Below, piece after piece: positions 43,972-52,722 of a DNA stretch of 64,000 bases. The position numbers and the translations under genes are program-made. The DNA comes from JBPYCR01 sp051846915. Its GTDB lineage: Bacteria > Bacillota > Bacilli > Bacillales > Amphibacillaceae. Location: contig NZ_JBPYCR010000002.1 in NCBI RefSeq assembly GCF_051846915.1, forward strand, positions 1 through 64,000, read 5' to 3'. Within the stretch, counting starts at the first letter, position 1. Every line of letters begins with the position of its first letter. The notes beneath the pieces are model-generated. The model had not been told where the DNA came from and did no database searches. It worked only from the letters and a program-made list of their open reading frames with translations.

Positions 43972-44977
43972 TGATATCGTCACCTCCACCACGTGCTATG
44001 ACAATTTCTCCGACTTCTTCCAGTCTGCGAATAACACTGACAATTCTTGTTTGAGCCTCTTCTACATCGCGCAGCCGAACCGGCCCCATGTATTCCATTT
44101 CTTCTTTGAATGTTTCTGCCATGCGCTGTGACATGTTTTTGAATACGACATCCTTTACTTCATCACTTGCTACGCGTAAAGATAGTCGCAAATCTTCATT
44201 ATCTACCTCTCGAATAACACGCTGGATCGCACGATTGTCCAATATAACGATGTCATCAAAAATAAACATTCGTTTTTTAATTTCATCAGCAAGCTCCGGA
44301 TCTTGAATTTCCAACGCATCCAAAATGGTTCGTTCAGTACTTCTATCTACTTCATTTAACACATCAACGACTGAAGCAATACCACCTGTCTGTGTATAAT
44401 CTTCTGTCAATGAAGATGAAATGTTTCTTTCAAGTACCTGCTCCACCTGGCTTATTATCTCAGGAGAAGTTGAATCCATTACCGCTATTCGCTTCGCAAC
44501 GTCTGCTTGAACGTCTTGTTGTAATTCAGACAGTATTTGCCCTGATTGTTCAGGATCCAAATAAGATAAAACGAGTGCAATCGTTTGTGGGTGTTCACTT
44601 TGAATAAAGTTCAGCACCTGATGTGGATCAGCCTTTCTAGCAAAATCAAACGGCCGTACTTGTAAAGAAGAAGTTAAACGATTAATAATATTCGTAGCTT
44701 CCTGCTTGCCAAAAGCTTTTTCCAAGACGGTTTTTGCATACCCGACACCGCCTTGAGAAATGTAATCCTGAGCAACTGCAATTTGATGAAATTGTTCCAG
44801 AACATCTTCCTTTACGTCCGTATCCACTTTTTTTACTGATGAAATTTCCAGGCTAAGTTTTTCGATTTCTTCATCTGATAAATGCTTATATACTTGCGCA
44901 GAAACATCCGGGCCTAAAGAGATTAGTAGAATAGCAGCCTTTTGCCTTCCGGTAACCTCTCTTTTTTGTCTCGCCAT
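43964..44977 (-). CDS. fliG: Flagellar motor switch protein FliG
   Basis: C-ring protein that contacts the stator. The 337-residue product has the N-terminal FliF-binding domain (GRQKAAILLISLG), the middle EHPQ motif (QSEHPQTIALVLSYLD) and the C-terminal torque helix with charged residues (DDIVILDNRAIQRVIREVD). The SD GGGGG precedes ATG 44977. Confidence 0.96.
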   Translation of the reverse strand: MARQKREVTGRQKAAILLISLGPDVSAQVYKHLSDEEIEKLSLEISSVKKVDTDVKEDVLEQFHQIAVAQDYISQGGVGYAKTVLEKAFGKQEATNIINRLTSSLQVRPFDFARKADPHQVLNFIQSEHPQTIALVLSYLDPEQSGQILSELQQDVQADVAKRIAVMDSTSPEIISQVEQVLERNISSSLTEDYTQTGGIASVVDVLNEVDRSTERTILDALEIQDPELADEIKKRMFIFDDIVILDNRAIQRVIREVDNEDLRLSLRVASDEVKDVVFKNMSQRMAETFKEEMEYMGPVRLRDVEEAQTRIVSVIRRLEEVGEIVIARGGGDDIIV

Positions 44978-44988
44978 TTAATAGCCCC

Positions 44989-46581
44989 CTAATCATCCGT
45001 AATCCAGGTCCGAAGCAGCTTTGCAAACTCTTCTGGTTTGTCTTTTGCCATTTTCTCCAACTGTTTCCTCTGAATATCAGATTGCGAATCGGTTTTTTCG
45101 CTAATTTCCGGAATCTCTTCCGGTGCCGATTCATTTACTTGTGGAACTTCCGTTATTTCTTCTTCCTGTTTTCGATTGCGTAACAACAATACAAATAAAA
45201 CGATAATAATTAATAATAACAGTCCTCCGACAACATACATCCATATAGGTATAATTGGCTTTGGACTTTCAGGAATCGTTTGCTTCCCAGTAAACTCTTG
45301 AAATACGATTGATATTTTCTCTTCCGGATTAACTTCCCCATATTCTTTATCAATGGACGTACTGATCATTGAATTTAAAATGGATGTGATCGTTTGTTCC
45401 ACTGTGCTTTGCTCTTGGGTTGATAAATATTGAATTTCATCGTTTTCATCGGTTGCTTTTAAATTGTCTACCGCAACTTGTATACCGATATCTCTAATTT
45501 TAAAAGGACTTTCTACAATATCTTTACGAACGCGATTAAATTCATTGTTTATTGTTTCTTTCACCAACTCATACTCGCCATCATCGCCGGTTTGTGCCTC
45601 GGGATAGTTCGCAATATCTTCTTCTCCAGTACCGGCAACCCCACCAATTGGCTGGTTTCCGGAATACGTTTCATGAACAGTTTCAATGCTTACTGGTAAT
45701 CCTTCCATATTCTCCAGATCTACTGGATCGACTAGTTCCTCTGTTCGGTTTTCATTCGTAAAATCAATATCGGTTGTTACCGAAACGATAACCTTTTCCA
45801 TTCCTACCATTGCTCCAAGCATTTGCTGCAATCGTTTTCGTATATCCCTTTCAACATCTTTTTTCACTGTTTGTTGATATGTATACTCGTTCTGGGCATT
45901 CGAAGCAGCGTTTTGTTCAAAATACTCGAAATACTGATTCATAATAACAATATTATCCGCCGGTAAGTTAGGGACTGCTTTAGAAACTAGATGATATAAT
46001 GTTTCCACTTGATTACCCTGAAACTCATAGCCGAGTTTTGTATTTAACACAATAGAGGCACTTGCTTTTTCCATTGTATCTGTAACGAAAACAGTTTCCT
46101 CTGGTATGTTTATCATTACTTGGGCATCATCGATACCTTCAATGCCTTTCATCAAATTTGCTAATTCCGTCTGCATGGCATCGAGTTTCATAATGTTGAA
46201 TTCATTATCGGTTATTCCCCATGATGCATTCTCACTAAAAAAAGAATAATCTATATTCCCGCTATGTGGTATTCCTTGACCTGCCAATTCCACAATTAGG
46301 GAATCCACTTGATCTTCGGGGACAGAAATGGTTGTTCCCCCTGCGTCCAATTCATAAGGAACACTCTTTGCATCCAGTTCCGTTTTTATTTGATCAATTT
46401 CCTGCAATGATAAATTACTGTATAAAGGAACATATTTCGTATTGGATGTTAAAAAAATGATCGAACCAATTAAAATAAAAATGATTGCTATTGATCCAAC
46501 AAAAGTTACTTTTTGGCTTTTTGTTCGACTTGTCCAAAAAGTAGTAAGCCGCTCCTTTATTTGCTTAATTTTTTCTTTCAT
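44989..46581 (-). CDS. fliF: Flagellar MS-ring protein FliF
   Basis: Forms the membrane MS ring. The 530-residue product has membrane segments near residues 25-45 and 440-462. Between lie the ring-building domains (LYSNLSLQEIDQIKTELD, NIMKLDAMQTELANLMKGIEGI). The C-terminal FliG-binding end is EFAKLLRTWI. The SD GGTGGGGA lies close to ATG 46581. Confidence 0.96.
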   Translation of the reverse strand: MKEKIKQIKERLTTFWTSRTKSQKVTFVGSIAIIFILIGSIIFLTSNTKYVPLYSNLSLQEIDQIKTELDAKSVPYELDAGGTTISVPEDQVDSLIVELAGQGIPHSGNIDYSFFSENASWGITDNEFNIMKLDAMQTELANLMKGIEGIDDAQVMINIPEETVFVTDTMEKASASIVLNTKLGYEFQGNQVETLYHLVSKAVPNLPADNIVIMNQYFEYFEQNAASNAQNEYTYQQTVKKDVERDIRKRLQQMLGAMVGMEKVIVSVTTDIDFTNENRTEELVDPVDLENMEGLPVSIETVHETYSGNQPIGGVAGTGEEDIANYPEAQTGDDGEYELVKETINNEFNRVRKDIVESPFKIRDIGIQVAVDNLKATDENDEIQYLSTQEQSTVEQTITSILNSMISTSIDKEYGEVNPEEKISIVFQEFTGKQTIPESPKPIIPIWMYVVGGLLLLIIIVLFVLLLRNRKQEEEITEVPQVNESAPEEIPEISEKTDSQSDIQRKQLEKMAKDKPEEFAKLLRTWITDD

Positions 46582-46689
46582 ATATTCCCCACCAGATTTT
46601 CTATAATAAAATTACTGCGTCCATACGATACATTAGTACGTCTTAGGACCTGATAACAATTTACTTCTGTCCTCTGTTGAATATGTTAA

Positions 46690-46995
46690 CTATACTTGCA
46701 TCCGCATAACTTCATTATAAGCATCAAGTACTTTTTGCTGTACCTGTACCGTAGTCTCTAGCGTAATACTAGCTTTTTGCGCTGAGATCATTACATCATG
46801 CAAATCGTTTACTTTCCCTAGGGCCAGTTGCTCTGTTTTATGATTGGAAACTTGTTGCAGTTCATTCGTATGATGTATGGCAGATTTAAGCACATTAGCA
46901 AATTTGGATTGAGATTCGGCAGGTTCCTGTTGCCCATATTTCTGTGCTTGCATGAGCATGCCGGGAGAAATACGATTAATTGCTGCTTCATTCAT
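46690..46995 (-). CDS. fliE: Flagellar hook-basal body complex protein FliE
   Basis: Adapter between MS ring and rod, 101 residues. The C-terminal block VNDLHDVMISAQKASITLE and LDAYNEVMRMQV is diagnostic. AAGGAG lies 8 bases before ATG 46995. The 108-base gap to fliF shows no clear promoter or terminator. Confidence 0.94.
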   Translation of the reverse strand: MNEAAINRISPGMLMQAQKYGQQEPAESQSKFANVLKSAIHHTNELQQVSNHKTEQLALGKVNDLHDVMISAQKASITLETTVQVQQKVLDAYNEVMRMQV

Positions 46996-47013
46996 GGCGA
47001 TCGCTCCTTATTG

Positions 47014-47469
47014 TTATTTTCCGATTTCTAACGCCTTCAACAACATATTTTTCGTAGCATTCATGGACGTAATATTCGCCTCATATGATCTCGTAGCGCT
47101 CATTAAATCTACCATTTCTTTTAATGGGTCCACATTAGGCAATTGAACATAACCAGCTTCATTTGCATCTGGATGCGAAGGGTTAAAAACAACCTTAAAC
47201 GGTTCGTCATCTTCAATAATATTGGCTACTTTTACACCGCTCGCTTCCTTTGTTCGATTTGTCGTTGCTTTATGTAAAAAAGAGTGAAAAGAACGTTCTT
47301 TTGGCTCGAGAACAACCATTTTTCTTCTATACGGCTCATACTCTCCTGCTTCATTAACAGTTGCTCGAGTTGTTTGTGCGTTTGCAATATTTGATGAAGT
47401 GACATCCATTCTCAACCTTTGAGCGGTTAGCGCACTAGCACTTGTATTTAATGCATTAAATATTGACAT
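47014..47469 (-). CDS. flgC: Flagellar basal-body rod protein FlgC
   Basis: Proximal rod protein, 151 residues. SIFNALNTSASALTAQRLRM at the start, SSNIANAQTT, and the C-terminal rod motif MVDLMSATRSYEANITSMNATKNM. AGGAGG precedes ATG 47469 directly behind flgB. Confidence 0.96.
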   Translation of the reverse strand: MSIFNALNTSASALTAQRLRMDVTSSNIANAQTTRATVNEAGEYEPYRRKMVVLEPKERSFHSFLHKATTNRTKEASGVKVANIIEDDEPFKVVFNPSHPDANEAGYVQLPNVDPLKEMVDLMSATRSYEANITSMNATKNMLLKALEIGK

Positions 47470-47865
47470 CTATCTGCCTCCTCTTATAACCGTTTGCAGA
47501 CTGCCGAACTTACCATTCAATCGATCAATTAAACTTTGGTAATATATTTGATTTTTTGCTAAATTAGCCATTTCTTTATCCATATCAACATTATTCCCAT
47601 TATGATTGTAATTTGTCGTGGAATTGGTGACTGTTTCGAAAGGCTTATTTTCAGATTGAGATGTGAATGGAATGTGTTTGGGATGGGTCCGTTGTGCTGC
47701 CAAGTCGCTCATAGAGTCGTTCAACACGGATTTGAACATAACATTCTTCGACTTATAGTTAGGAGTGTCAACGTTCGCAATGTTATTGGAAATTGTCTCG
47801 TTTTTTGCAGAAGCGTATTGCAGTGATTGTTCCAATGTTCGAAAAGTATTATTAAATAATTTCAA
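47470..47865 (-). CDS. flgB: Flagellar basal-body rod protein FlgB
   Basis: First gene of the fla/che operon; proximal rod protein of 131 residues with SNNIANVDTPNYKSKNVMF and MDKEMANLAKNQIYYQSLIDRL. The start is TTG 47865, 6 bases after GGGGGAG. A sigma-D-type promoter lies 22 bases upstream of the start codon. Confidence 0.95.
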   Translation of the reverse strand: MKLFNNTFRTLEQSLQYASAKNETISNNIANVDTPNYKSKNVMFKSVLNDSMSDLAAQRTHPKHIPFTSQSENKPFETVTNSTTNYNHNGNNVDMDKEMANLAKNQIYYQSLIDRLNGKFGSLQTVIRGGR

Positions 47866-47886
47866 AGTAATCTCCCCCGCTGCTTC

Positions 47887-47913
47887 CTATAGGCGATATG
47901 TACAACCATTTTA
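47887..47913 (-). promoter_or_regulatory. Sigma-D-type promoter of the fla/che operon
   Basis: TAAA (47910-47913), exactly 15 bases, then GCCTATAG (47887-47894), which matches 6 of 8 positions of the sigma-D -10 (GCCGATAT). It lies directly upstream of flgB. I found no equally good sigma-A promoter here; the candidates have non-standard spacing. Confidence 0.65.
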
Positions 47914-48162
47914 TTTTCATTGATATCGATATTGTAATTTATATTAGTAAGAAAGTCTACCATATTTCGACAACAATTTTGACAATTCCATTAAATAGTA
48001 CAAATTACCTAGTGTTTAATGAGGGTGTTTCAGGTTATTTGGAATATAAACAAGGATAGGGGATTCAAACCAATTATGGTGGAAAAGGAATGATGGAGCA
48101 AATTGTTCATTAATTGACGACTGCAAATGTAGGAGGTTGTAATGGAGTAATAGGAGCTATAT
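47914..48162. other. codY-flgB intergenic region
   Basis: Upstream of the sigma-D-type promoter there is AT-rich DNA with no minus-strand gene. On the plus strand (48060-48164) a frame interrupted by one stop reads as a Gly-rich peptide, once behind an AGGAGG-like stretch; it looks like chance or relic sequence. This is where sigma-A and regulator sites of the operon would be expected. Confidence 0.4.
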
Positions 48163-48197
48163 AAAAAACAGCCAATGCATTCACTGGCTGTTTTTTT
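48163..48197 (-). terminator. Rho-independent terminator of codY
   Basis: On the minus strand AACAGCCAGTG and CATTGGCTGTT pair over a short loop, followed by TTTTT. It separates the xerC-hslVU-codY operon from the flagellar operon. Confidence 0.9.
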
Positions 48198-48221
48198 CCA
48201 TTATGAAGTAAAATGATGTTA

Positions 48222-49001
48222 TTATCTTGTACGTAATTTCTCAAGTTCAACTAGAAACTTGTCATTTAGAACTTTAATGAATGTTCCTTTCATTCCTAGT
48301 GAACGAGATTCAATTACACCAGCACTTTCGAGCTTTCTTAATGCATTTACAATAACTGAACGTGTAATACCGACTCGGTCTGCTATTTTACTTGCTACAA
48401 GAAGCCCTTCTTTTCCATTTAGCTCTTCAAATATATGATCGATCGCTTCCAATTCACTGTATGATAAAGAGCTGATGGCCATTTGTACGACCGCTTTACT
48501 ACGAGCTTCCAATTCAATTTCTTCGGCTTTTCCTTGTAAAATTTCCATTCCTACTACCGTAGCCCCATATTCTGCAAGGATAAGATCATCATCACTGAAT
48601 TCTTCTGACAATCTGCTCAATATAAGTGTGCCAAGTCGTTCACCGCCACCAATGATAGGCACAACAGTTGTTAAGCCACCTTGGAATAACTCGCGGTTCT
48701 CATATGGAAAAACAGTATGCACACTGTTAATATCGATATTGGCTGTCGTTTCATGAATGTTGAAAAGCCCTTGTGTATATTCTTCAGGAAACTGCCGTTT
48801 TTCGAGCATTTCTTTCATACGTTCATTTTCAATCTCTTGATTTATTGCGACGCCTAATAGCTTTCCGCGCCTGCTTAAGATAAATACATTTCCATTTATT
48901 ACTTCTGTTAACGTTTTTGACATATCGTTAAAGTTAACTGGTTTACCTGCTGATTTTTGTAGCATGGCATTGATTCTGCGGCTTCGATCTAATAATTTCA
49001 T
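48222..49001 (-). CDS. codY: GTP-sensing transcriptional repressor CodY
   Basis: Global repressor that responds to branched-chain amino acids and GTP. The 259-residue product (B. subtilis length) has the GAF domain (about 1-155) with the MLQKSAGKPVNF start and RRGKLLGVAINQEI, and the winged HTH SKIADRVGITRSVIVNALRKLES near residues 204-226. ATG 49001 lies 10 bases after GGAGG. An extended -10 (TGGTAAAAT) at about 49061 may give it an extra promoter. Confidence 0.97.
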   Translation of the reverse strand: MKLLDRSRRINAMLQKSAGKPVNFNDMSKTLTEVINGNVFILSRRGKLLGVAINQEIENERMKEMLEKRQFPEEYTQGLFNIHETTANIDINSVHTVFPYENRELFQGGLTTVVPIIGGGERLGTLILSRLSEEFSDDDLILAEYGATVVGMEILQGKAEEIELEARSKAVVQMAISSLSYSELEAIDHIFEELNGKEGLLVASKIADRVGITRSVIVNALRKLESAGVIESRSLGMKGTFIKVLNDKFLVELEKLRTR

Positions 49002-49116
49002 TTCAAAAAATCCTCCATTCAATATCCTCTGTTTTATATTTAAAATAAGCGGTTATAATTATTTTACCACTGATTTAGCCTAACTTTATCGATTAAATTC
49101 GACAATTTATTGCCAA

Positions 49117-50520
49117 TTATAAAATAAATTGTGTTAAGTCTTTATCATGTACTATTTTATTAAGTTTTTCATTTACATAGCCAGTCGTGATTTCAATTTC
49201 ACCCATACCTATTTCCGGAGCTTCAAATGATAGATCCTCCAATAGTTTTTCCAATATCGTATGAAGTCTTCTTGCCCCGATATTGTCGGATTGCTGATTT
49301 ACTTGAAAGGCAATTTCTGCAAGTCTATCTACAGCTTCGTCCGTAAAAACAACTTTTATACCTTCTGTTTGCAATAACGCTTCATATTGTTTCAGCAACG
49401 CGTTGGATGGTTCTTTTAAGATGCGTTTAAAATCTTCTACTGTAAGCTTTTCAAATTCAACACGTACTGGGAAGCGACCTTGTAATTCCGGAATTAAGTC
49501 GGACGGTTTAGCCATGTGAAAAGCTCCTGCAGCTATAAATAACATATGATCTGTTTTCACCGGCCCGTGTTTTGTTACAACAGTGGAACCTTCAACAATC
49601 GGTAAAACATCTCGCTGTACACCTTCTCTGGAAACGTTCGCTCCATGTTCCTGTTTTGCTGCTACTTTATCAATTTCATCAATAAACACAATTCCTGACT
49701 GCTCGGCACGAAGGACAGCTTCTTGTGCAGCCTCTTCCATATCGATAAGCTTTTGCGCCTCTACTTGAGTTAGTACCTTACGCGCTTCATGTACCGGTAA
49801 TTTGCGTTTCTTCTTCTTTTTGGGCATGAATTGACTAAAGGCGTCTTGCATGTTCATTCCCATTTGTTCCATACCAGAGCCTTGCAGCATATCGAACATG
49901 GATGGAGGCATTTCATCAAGCTCTACCGTTACTATGTTTTTTTCCAGTTCGCCCATTTCCAATTGACGCTTGACTCTTTGCCGCTTGTTTTTTATTTCCT
50001 CATTCTCAGCATGTTCTTGTTTATTGGTGTCATCATCATCCTGTTCCTGGTTCGGAAACAACATTTCGAACGGATTTTTCATCGTGTTCGATTGTTTTTT
50101 TGCTTGCGGGACAAGCAGTGTTACGAGTTTCTTATTCGCTTCTTCCTCCGCTTTCCCCATAACTTCATTCATTTTTTCTTCTTTTACCATACGCATGGCC
50201 ATTTCTACCAGATCGCGGATCATAGACTCAACATCTCGACCGACGTAACCGACTTCCGTAAACTTTGTAGCCTCCACTTTTATAAAAGGTGCGTTTACCA
50301 ACTTAGCAAGTCTTCTTGCGACTTCCGTTTTACCGACACCGGTTGGGCCAATCATTAAAATGTTTTTTGGTACAATTTCTTCTTTTATTGATTCATCAAG
50401 TTGCATTCTTCGATAACGATTTCGTAAAGCAACGGCTACTGACCTTTTAGCTGTATTTTGCCCGATGATAAAACGGTCCAGTTGATCAACAATTTCTTTC
50501 GGGGTTAAGCTTTCTGCCAT
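49117..50520 (-). CDS. hslU: ATP-dependent protease ATPase HslU/ClpY
   Basis: AAA+ unfoldase that feeds HslV. The 467-residue product (B. subtilis length) has ATG 50520 after GGAGG. Walker A GPTGVGKT (58-65), the pore motif GYVGRD, a variable I-domain (about 110-245, rich in Asp/Gln/Lys), Walker B FIDEID (near residue 278) and the C-terminal IGARRLHTILEKLLEDLSFE and terminal TQFIL that inserts in HslV. It lies 19 bases behind hslV. Confidence 0.96.
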   Translation of the reverse strand: MAESLTPKEIVDQLDRFIIGQNTAKRSVAVALRNRYRRMQLDESIKEEIVPKNILMIGPTGVGKTEVARRLAKLVNAPFIKVEATKFTEVGYVGRDVESMIRDLVEMAMRMVKEEKMNEVMGKAEEEANKKLVTLLVPQAKKQSNTMKNPFEMLFPNQEQDDDDTNKQEHAENEEIKNKRQRVKRQLEMGELEKNIVTVELDEMPPSMFDMLQGSGMEQMGMNMQDAFSQFMPKKKKKRKLPVHEARKVLTQVEAQKLIDMEEAAQEAVLRAEQSGIVFIDEIDKVAAKQEHGANVSREGVQRDVLPIVEGSTVVTKHGPVKTDHMLFIAAGAFHMAKPSDLIPELQGRFPVRVEFEKLTVEDFKRILKEPSNALLKQYEALLQTEGIKVVFTDEAVDRLAEIAFQVNQQSDNIGARRLHTILEKLLEDLSFEAPEIGMGEIEITTGYVNEKLNKIVHDKDLTQFIL

Positions 50521-50539
50521 TATGTCGAGGCCTCCTTCG

Positions 50540-51085
50540 TTAATCAAGTACTTTCAACGTTATTTGATCGTTCGTATAAACACATATTTCTCCAGCGATC
50601 TCGAGAGCTGCTTTAGCAATTTCTTTTGCCGACAATTCGTTGGAATACTTCACTAATGCTCTGCCAGCACTAAGTGCATAATTACCACCGGAGCCAATTG
50701 CCAGCATCCCATCATCCGGCTCAATAACTTCACCTGTTCCGGATACAAGAAACATGTGATCTTTATTCATCACAATAAGCATAGCTTCCAGTTTACGAAG
50801 GACCTTGTCGCTACGCCATTCTTTTGCAAGTTCTACTGAAGCGCGCATTAAATTTCCATCAAAAGCTTCCAATTTCCCTTCGAATTTTTCAAATAACGTA
50901 AATGCATCGGCAACAGACCCTGCAAAGCCCGCCAACACTTGCCCATTAAATAACGTACGTACTTTTTTTGCCTTATGTTTCATTACAACTGCATTTCCCA
51001 AAGTTACTTGACCATCACCGCTCATTGCACATTTTCCGTTGTGCTGAATGGCGAAAATAGTTGTTGCATGCATATCAGTTGGCAT
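50540..51085 (-). CDS. hslV: HslV/ClpQ peptidase subunit
   Basis: N-terminal-nucleophile peptidase of the HslUV complex, 181 residues. HATTIFAIQHNG, AMSGDGQVTLGN, VLAGFAGSVADAFTLFEKFE and AIGSGGNYALSAGRAL are family blocks. ATG 51085 follows GAGGG by 5 bases. The N-terminus is M-P-T-D-M-H-A-T-T, without the Ser that acts in B. subtilis ClpQ (M-S-S-F-H-A-T-T). The T-T pair aligns with Thr1 of E. coli HslV. Confidence 0.95.
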   Translation of the reverse strand: MPTDMHATTIFAIQHNGKCAMSGDGQVTLGNAVVMKHKAKKVRTLFNGQVLAGFAGSVADAFTLFEKFEGKLEAFDGNLMRASVELAKEWRSDKVLRKLEAMLIVMNKDHMFLVSGTGEVIEPDDGMLAIGSGGNYALSAGRALVKYSNELSAKEIAKAALEIAGEICVYTNDQITLKVLD

Positions 51086-51114
51086 ATGATCCCTCACTTA
51101 TACATAGTCGTTTA

Positions 51115-52017
51115 TTATCGTTTTGCCCGTGGATGACTATTCATATACACATTACGTAAACGATCTTTTGTAACATGGGTATATATTTGGGTCGATGATA
51201 AATTTTCGTGACCTAACAATTCTTGTACGGTACGAAGGTCAGCACCTTCATTCAACATGTGAGTCGCAAACGAATGGCGTAATTTATGGGGATGAATATG
51301 TACCGTCCCAGCTGTATCCTCAACTATTTTATTTAGAACGAGTCGTATGCCTCTCGTTGTTAAAGGTTTGCCCCGTGCGTTTAAAAATAAATAATTGGCA
51401 GTTTTATTACTTTTTTCCAATAGTATTTCTCTTCCGTCATTTATATATTCCTCCAAAGCGGCTGATGCAAAGCTCCCAAATGGAATATAGCGTTCTTTTC
51501 TCCCTTTCCCTGTAACTAGGATGGTGCCAATCGAAAAATCTATATCGTCGATTAATAACTGTTGACATTCACTCACTCTAATACCCGTTGCATATATAAT
51601 TTCTAATATCGCTTGATTTCTTTGGCCAAGAGGTGTTGTTAAGTCATTTGCCTTAAAAAGTGCATCCATCTCTTCTAAGTAAAAAAAACCAGGAATTGGT
51701 TTCGATTGTTTCGGCAATACAATTTGACGAAAAGGATTCGTTTTTACAATTCTTTCTCTGGCAAGAAACTTGTAAAAACTTCTTAGAGCTGAAATCTTTC
51801 TGGAAACGGATCTTCTGCTTAATTGTTCATCATAAAGGGTTGTTAAAAACAGCCGAACAACACGTTCGTCTACTTCTTCCAAACTTTGAATCCCTTCTTT
51901 ATGCAAAAAGCGAAAAAAGATTAGCAAATCATCAATGTAATATTTAACGGTATACGGTGAAGCATTCTTTTCAATTTGTAAATATTCTTTAAACATTTTT
52001 TGAAATTGACTAAACAT
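51115..52017 (-). CDS. xerC: Tyrosine recombinase XerC (CodV)
   Basis: Resolves chromosome dimers at dif with XerD. The 300-residue product has an N-terminal SAM-like core-binding domain and the catalytic residues R147 (ATGIRVSE), K171 (TGKGRKER), H244 and R247 (HPHKLRHSF), H270 (LLGHENLSS) and Y279 (QIYTHV). First gene of xerC-hslV-hslU-codY, as in B. subtilis, but without trmFO upstream. Two promoters precede it. Confidence 0.95.
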   Translation of the reverse strand: MFSQFQKMFKEYLQIEKNASPYTVKYYIDDLLIFFRFLHKEGIQSLEEVDERVVRLFLTTLYDEQLSRRSVSRKISALRSFYKFLARERIVKTNPFRQIVLPKQSKPIPGFFYLEEMDALFKANDLTTPLGQRNQAILEIIYATGIRVSECQQLLIDDIDFSIGTILVTGKGRKERYIPFGSFASAALEEYINDGREILLEKSNKTANYLFLNARGKPLTTRGIRLVLNKIVEDTAGTVHIHPHKLRHSFATHMLNEGADLRTVQELLGHENLSSTQIYTHVTKDRLRNVYMNSHPRAKR

Positions 52018-52044
52018 TCCTTCACCTCAGTGAACAGCGAATAA

Positions 52045-52073
52045 ATCATAACATACAAAAATACAGATAGCAA
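52045..52073 (-). promoter_or_regulatory. Proximal promoter of xerC-hslVU-codY
   Basis: TTGCTA (52068-52073), 17 bases, TATGAT (52045-52050) with an extended -10 TG. It lies close before the xerC SD. Confidence 0.55.
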
Positions 52074-52196
52074 TCAATTTAACTAAATTGTAACAAAATT
52101 CTGAAACGAAAGTAAAGATAGTACAAAGTGTTATGTTATTTATTGAGCATTATTATGCAACGGCACCTAAGAATCTTTATCATTTACCAAAGAACA

Positions 52197-52225
52197 ATTA
52201 TATATATTTCGTAATAAGGAGTCAA
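52197..52225 (-). promoter_or_regulatory. Distal promoter of xerC-hslVU-codY
   Basis: TTGACT (52220-52225), 17 bases, perfect TATAAT (52197-52202). It is one of the best sigma-A matches in the window. The transcript would have a leader of about 170 bases before xerC. Confidence 0.7.
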
Positions 52226-52292
52226 CAAACAAGATTTCGGATTGCTCATTGTTTCTTTGTATCGGTAATTATTCGTAAATCATCTTCAAAAA

Positions 52293-52601
52293 TTAAAACA
52301 AACCTAACTGTTTAATACTTAATTTTGTTTCTTCCGTCCCTAGATCATGTACACGTTGGTAAATATATAATAGATCCGTATCATATTTATTTCTTTCTAT
52401 ATCAACCGGTCTTTCATCGAACGGTTTTAAAATATGCTTTAAAGCTTCTTTTGATTCATTCTCCATATTTGTAAATATCATGCGAAGTTCTTTAGCCTCA
52501 TCTTCCGTAGCTAAAATAGTATAATTCGTTCCATCCGGCAATGGACTTGTGCGAACTTCCTTTGCATCTATCGTTACATAATATTTATTACGAGTCGTCA
52601 T
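52293..52601 (-). CDS. Small hypothetical protein between topA and xerC
   Basis: A soluble, charged 102-residue protein that starts M-T-T-R-N-K-Y-Y-V-T-I-D and contains SPLPDGTNYTILATEDEAKELR and ERPVDIERNKYDTDLLYIYQRVHDLG. It has no membrane segment. ATG 52601 lies 7 bases after GGGGG. It occupies the place where B. subtilis has trmFO, but shows no similarity to it. I do not recognise the family; a Bacillaceae-wide uncharacterised family is likely. Confidence 0.7.
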   Translation of the reverse strand: MTTRNKYYVTIDAKEVRTSPLPDGTNYTILATEDEAKELRMIFTNMENESKEALKHILKPFDERPVDIERNKYDTDLLYIYQRVHDLGTEETKLSIKQLGLF

Positions 52602-52689
52602 TTTCATACCCCCATAAAACATATTCTCAATATATGGATTTCCCTTATATGTTATCAATCAAACATCCTTTGTTGCTTAAGTATAATTT

Positions 52690-52722
52690 AAAAAACTGCA
52701 CGCCTAGGCGCACAGTTTTTTA
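52690..52722. terminator. Bidirectional terminator overlapping the topA stop
   Basis: AAAAAACTG-GCGCC and GGCG-CAGTTTTTT form a nearly perfect 15-bp palindrome flanked by A- and T-tracts. It ends topA on the minus strand. Confidence 0.85.

Noticed and set aside
47979..48007. Perfect TTGACA on the plus strand before flgB
   Set aside because: At 17 bases the -10 would be AAATTA, a poor match, and no plus-strand gene follows.
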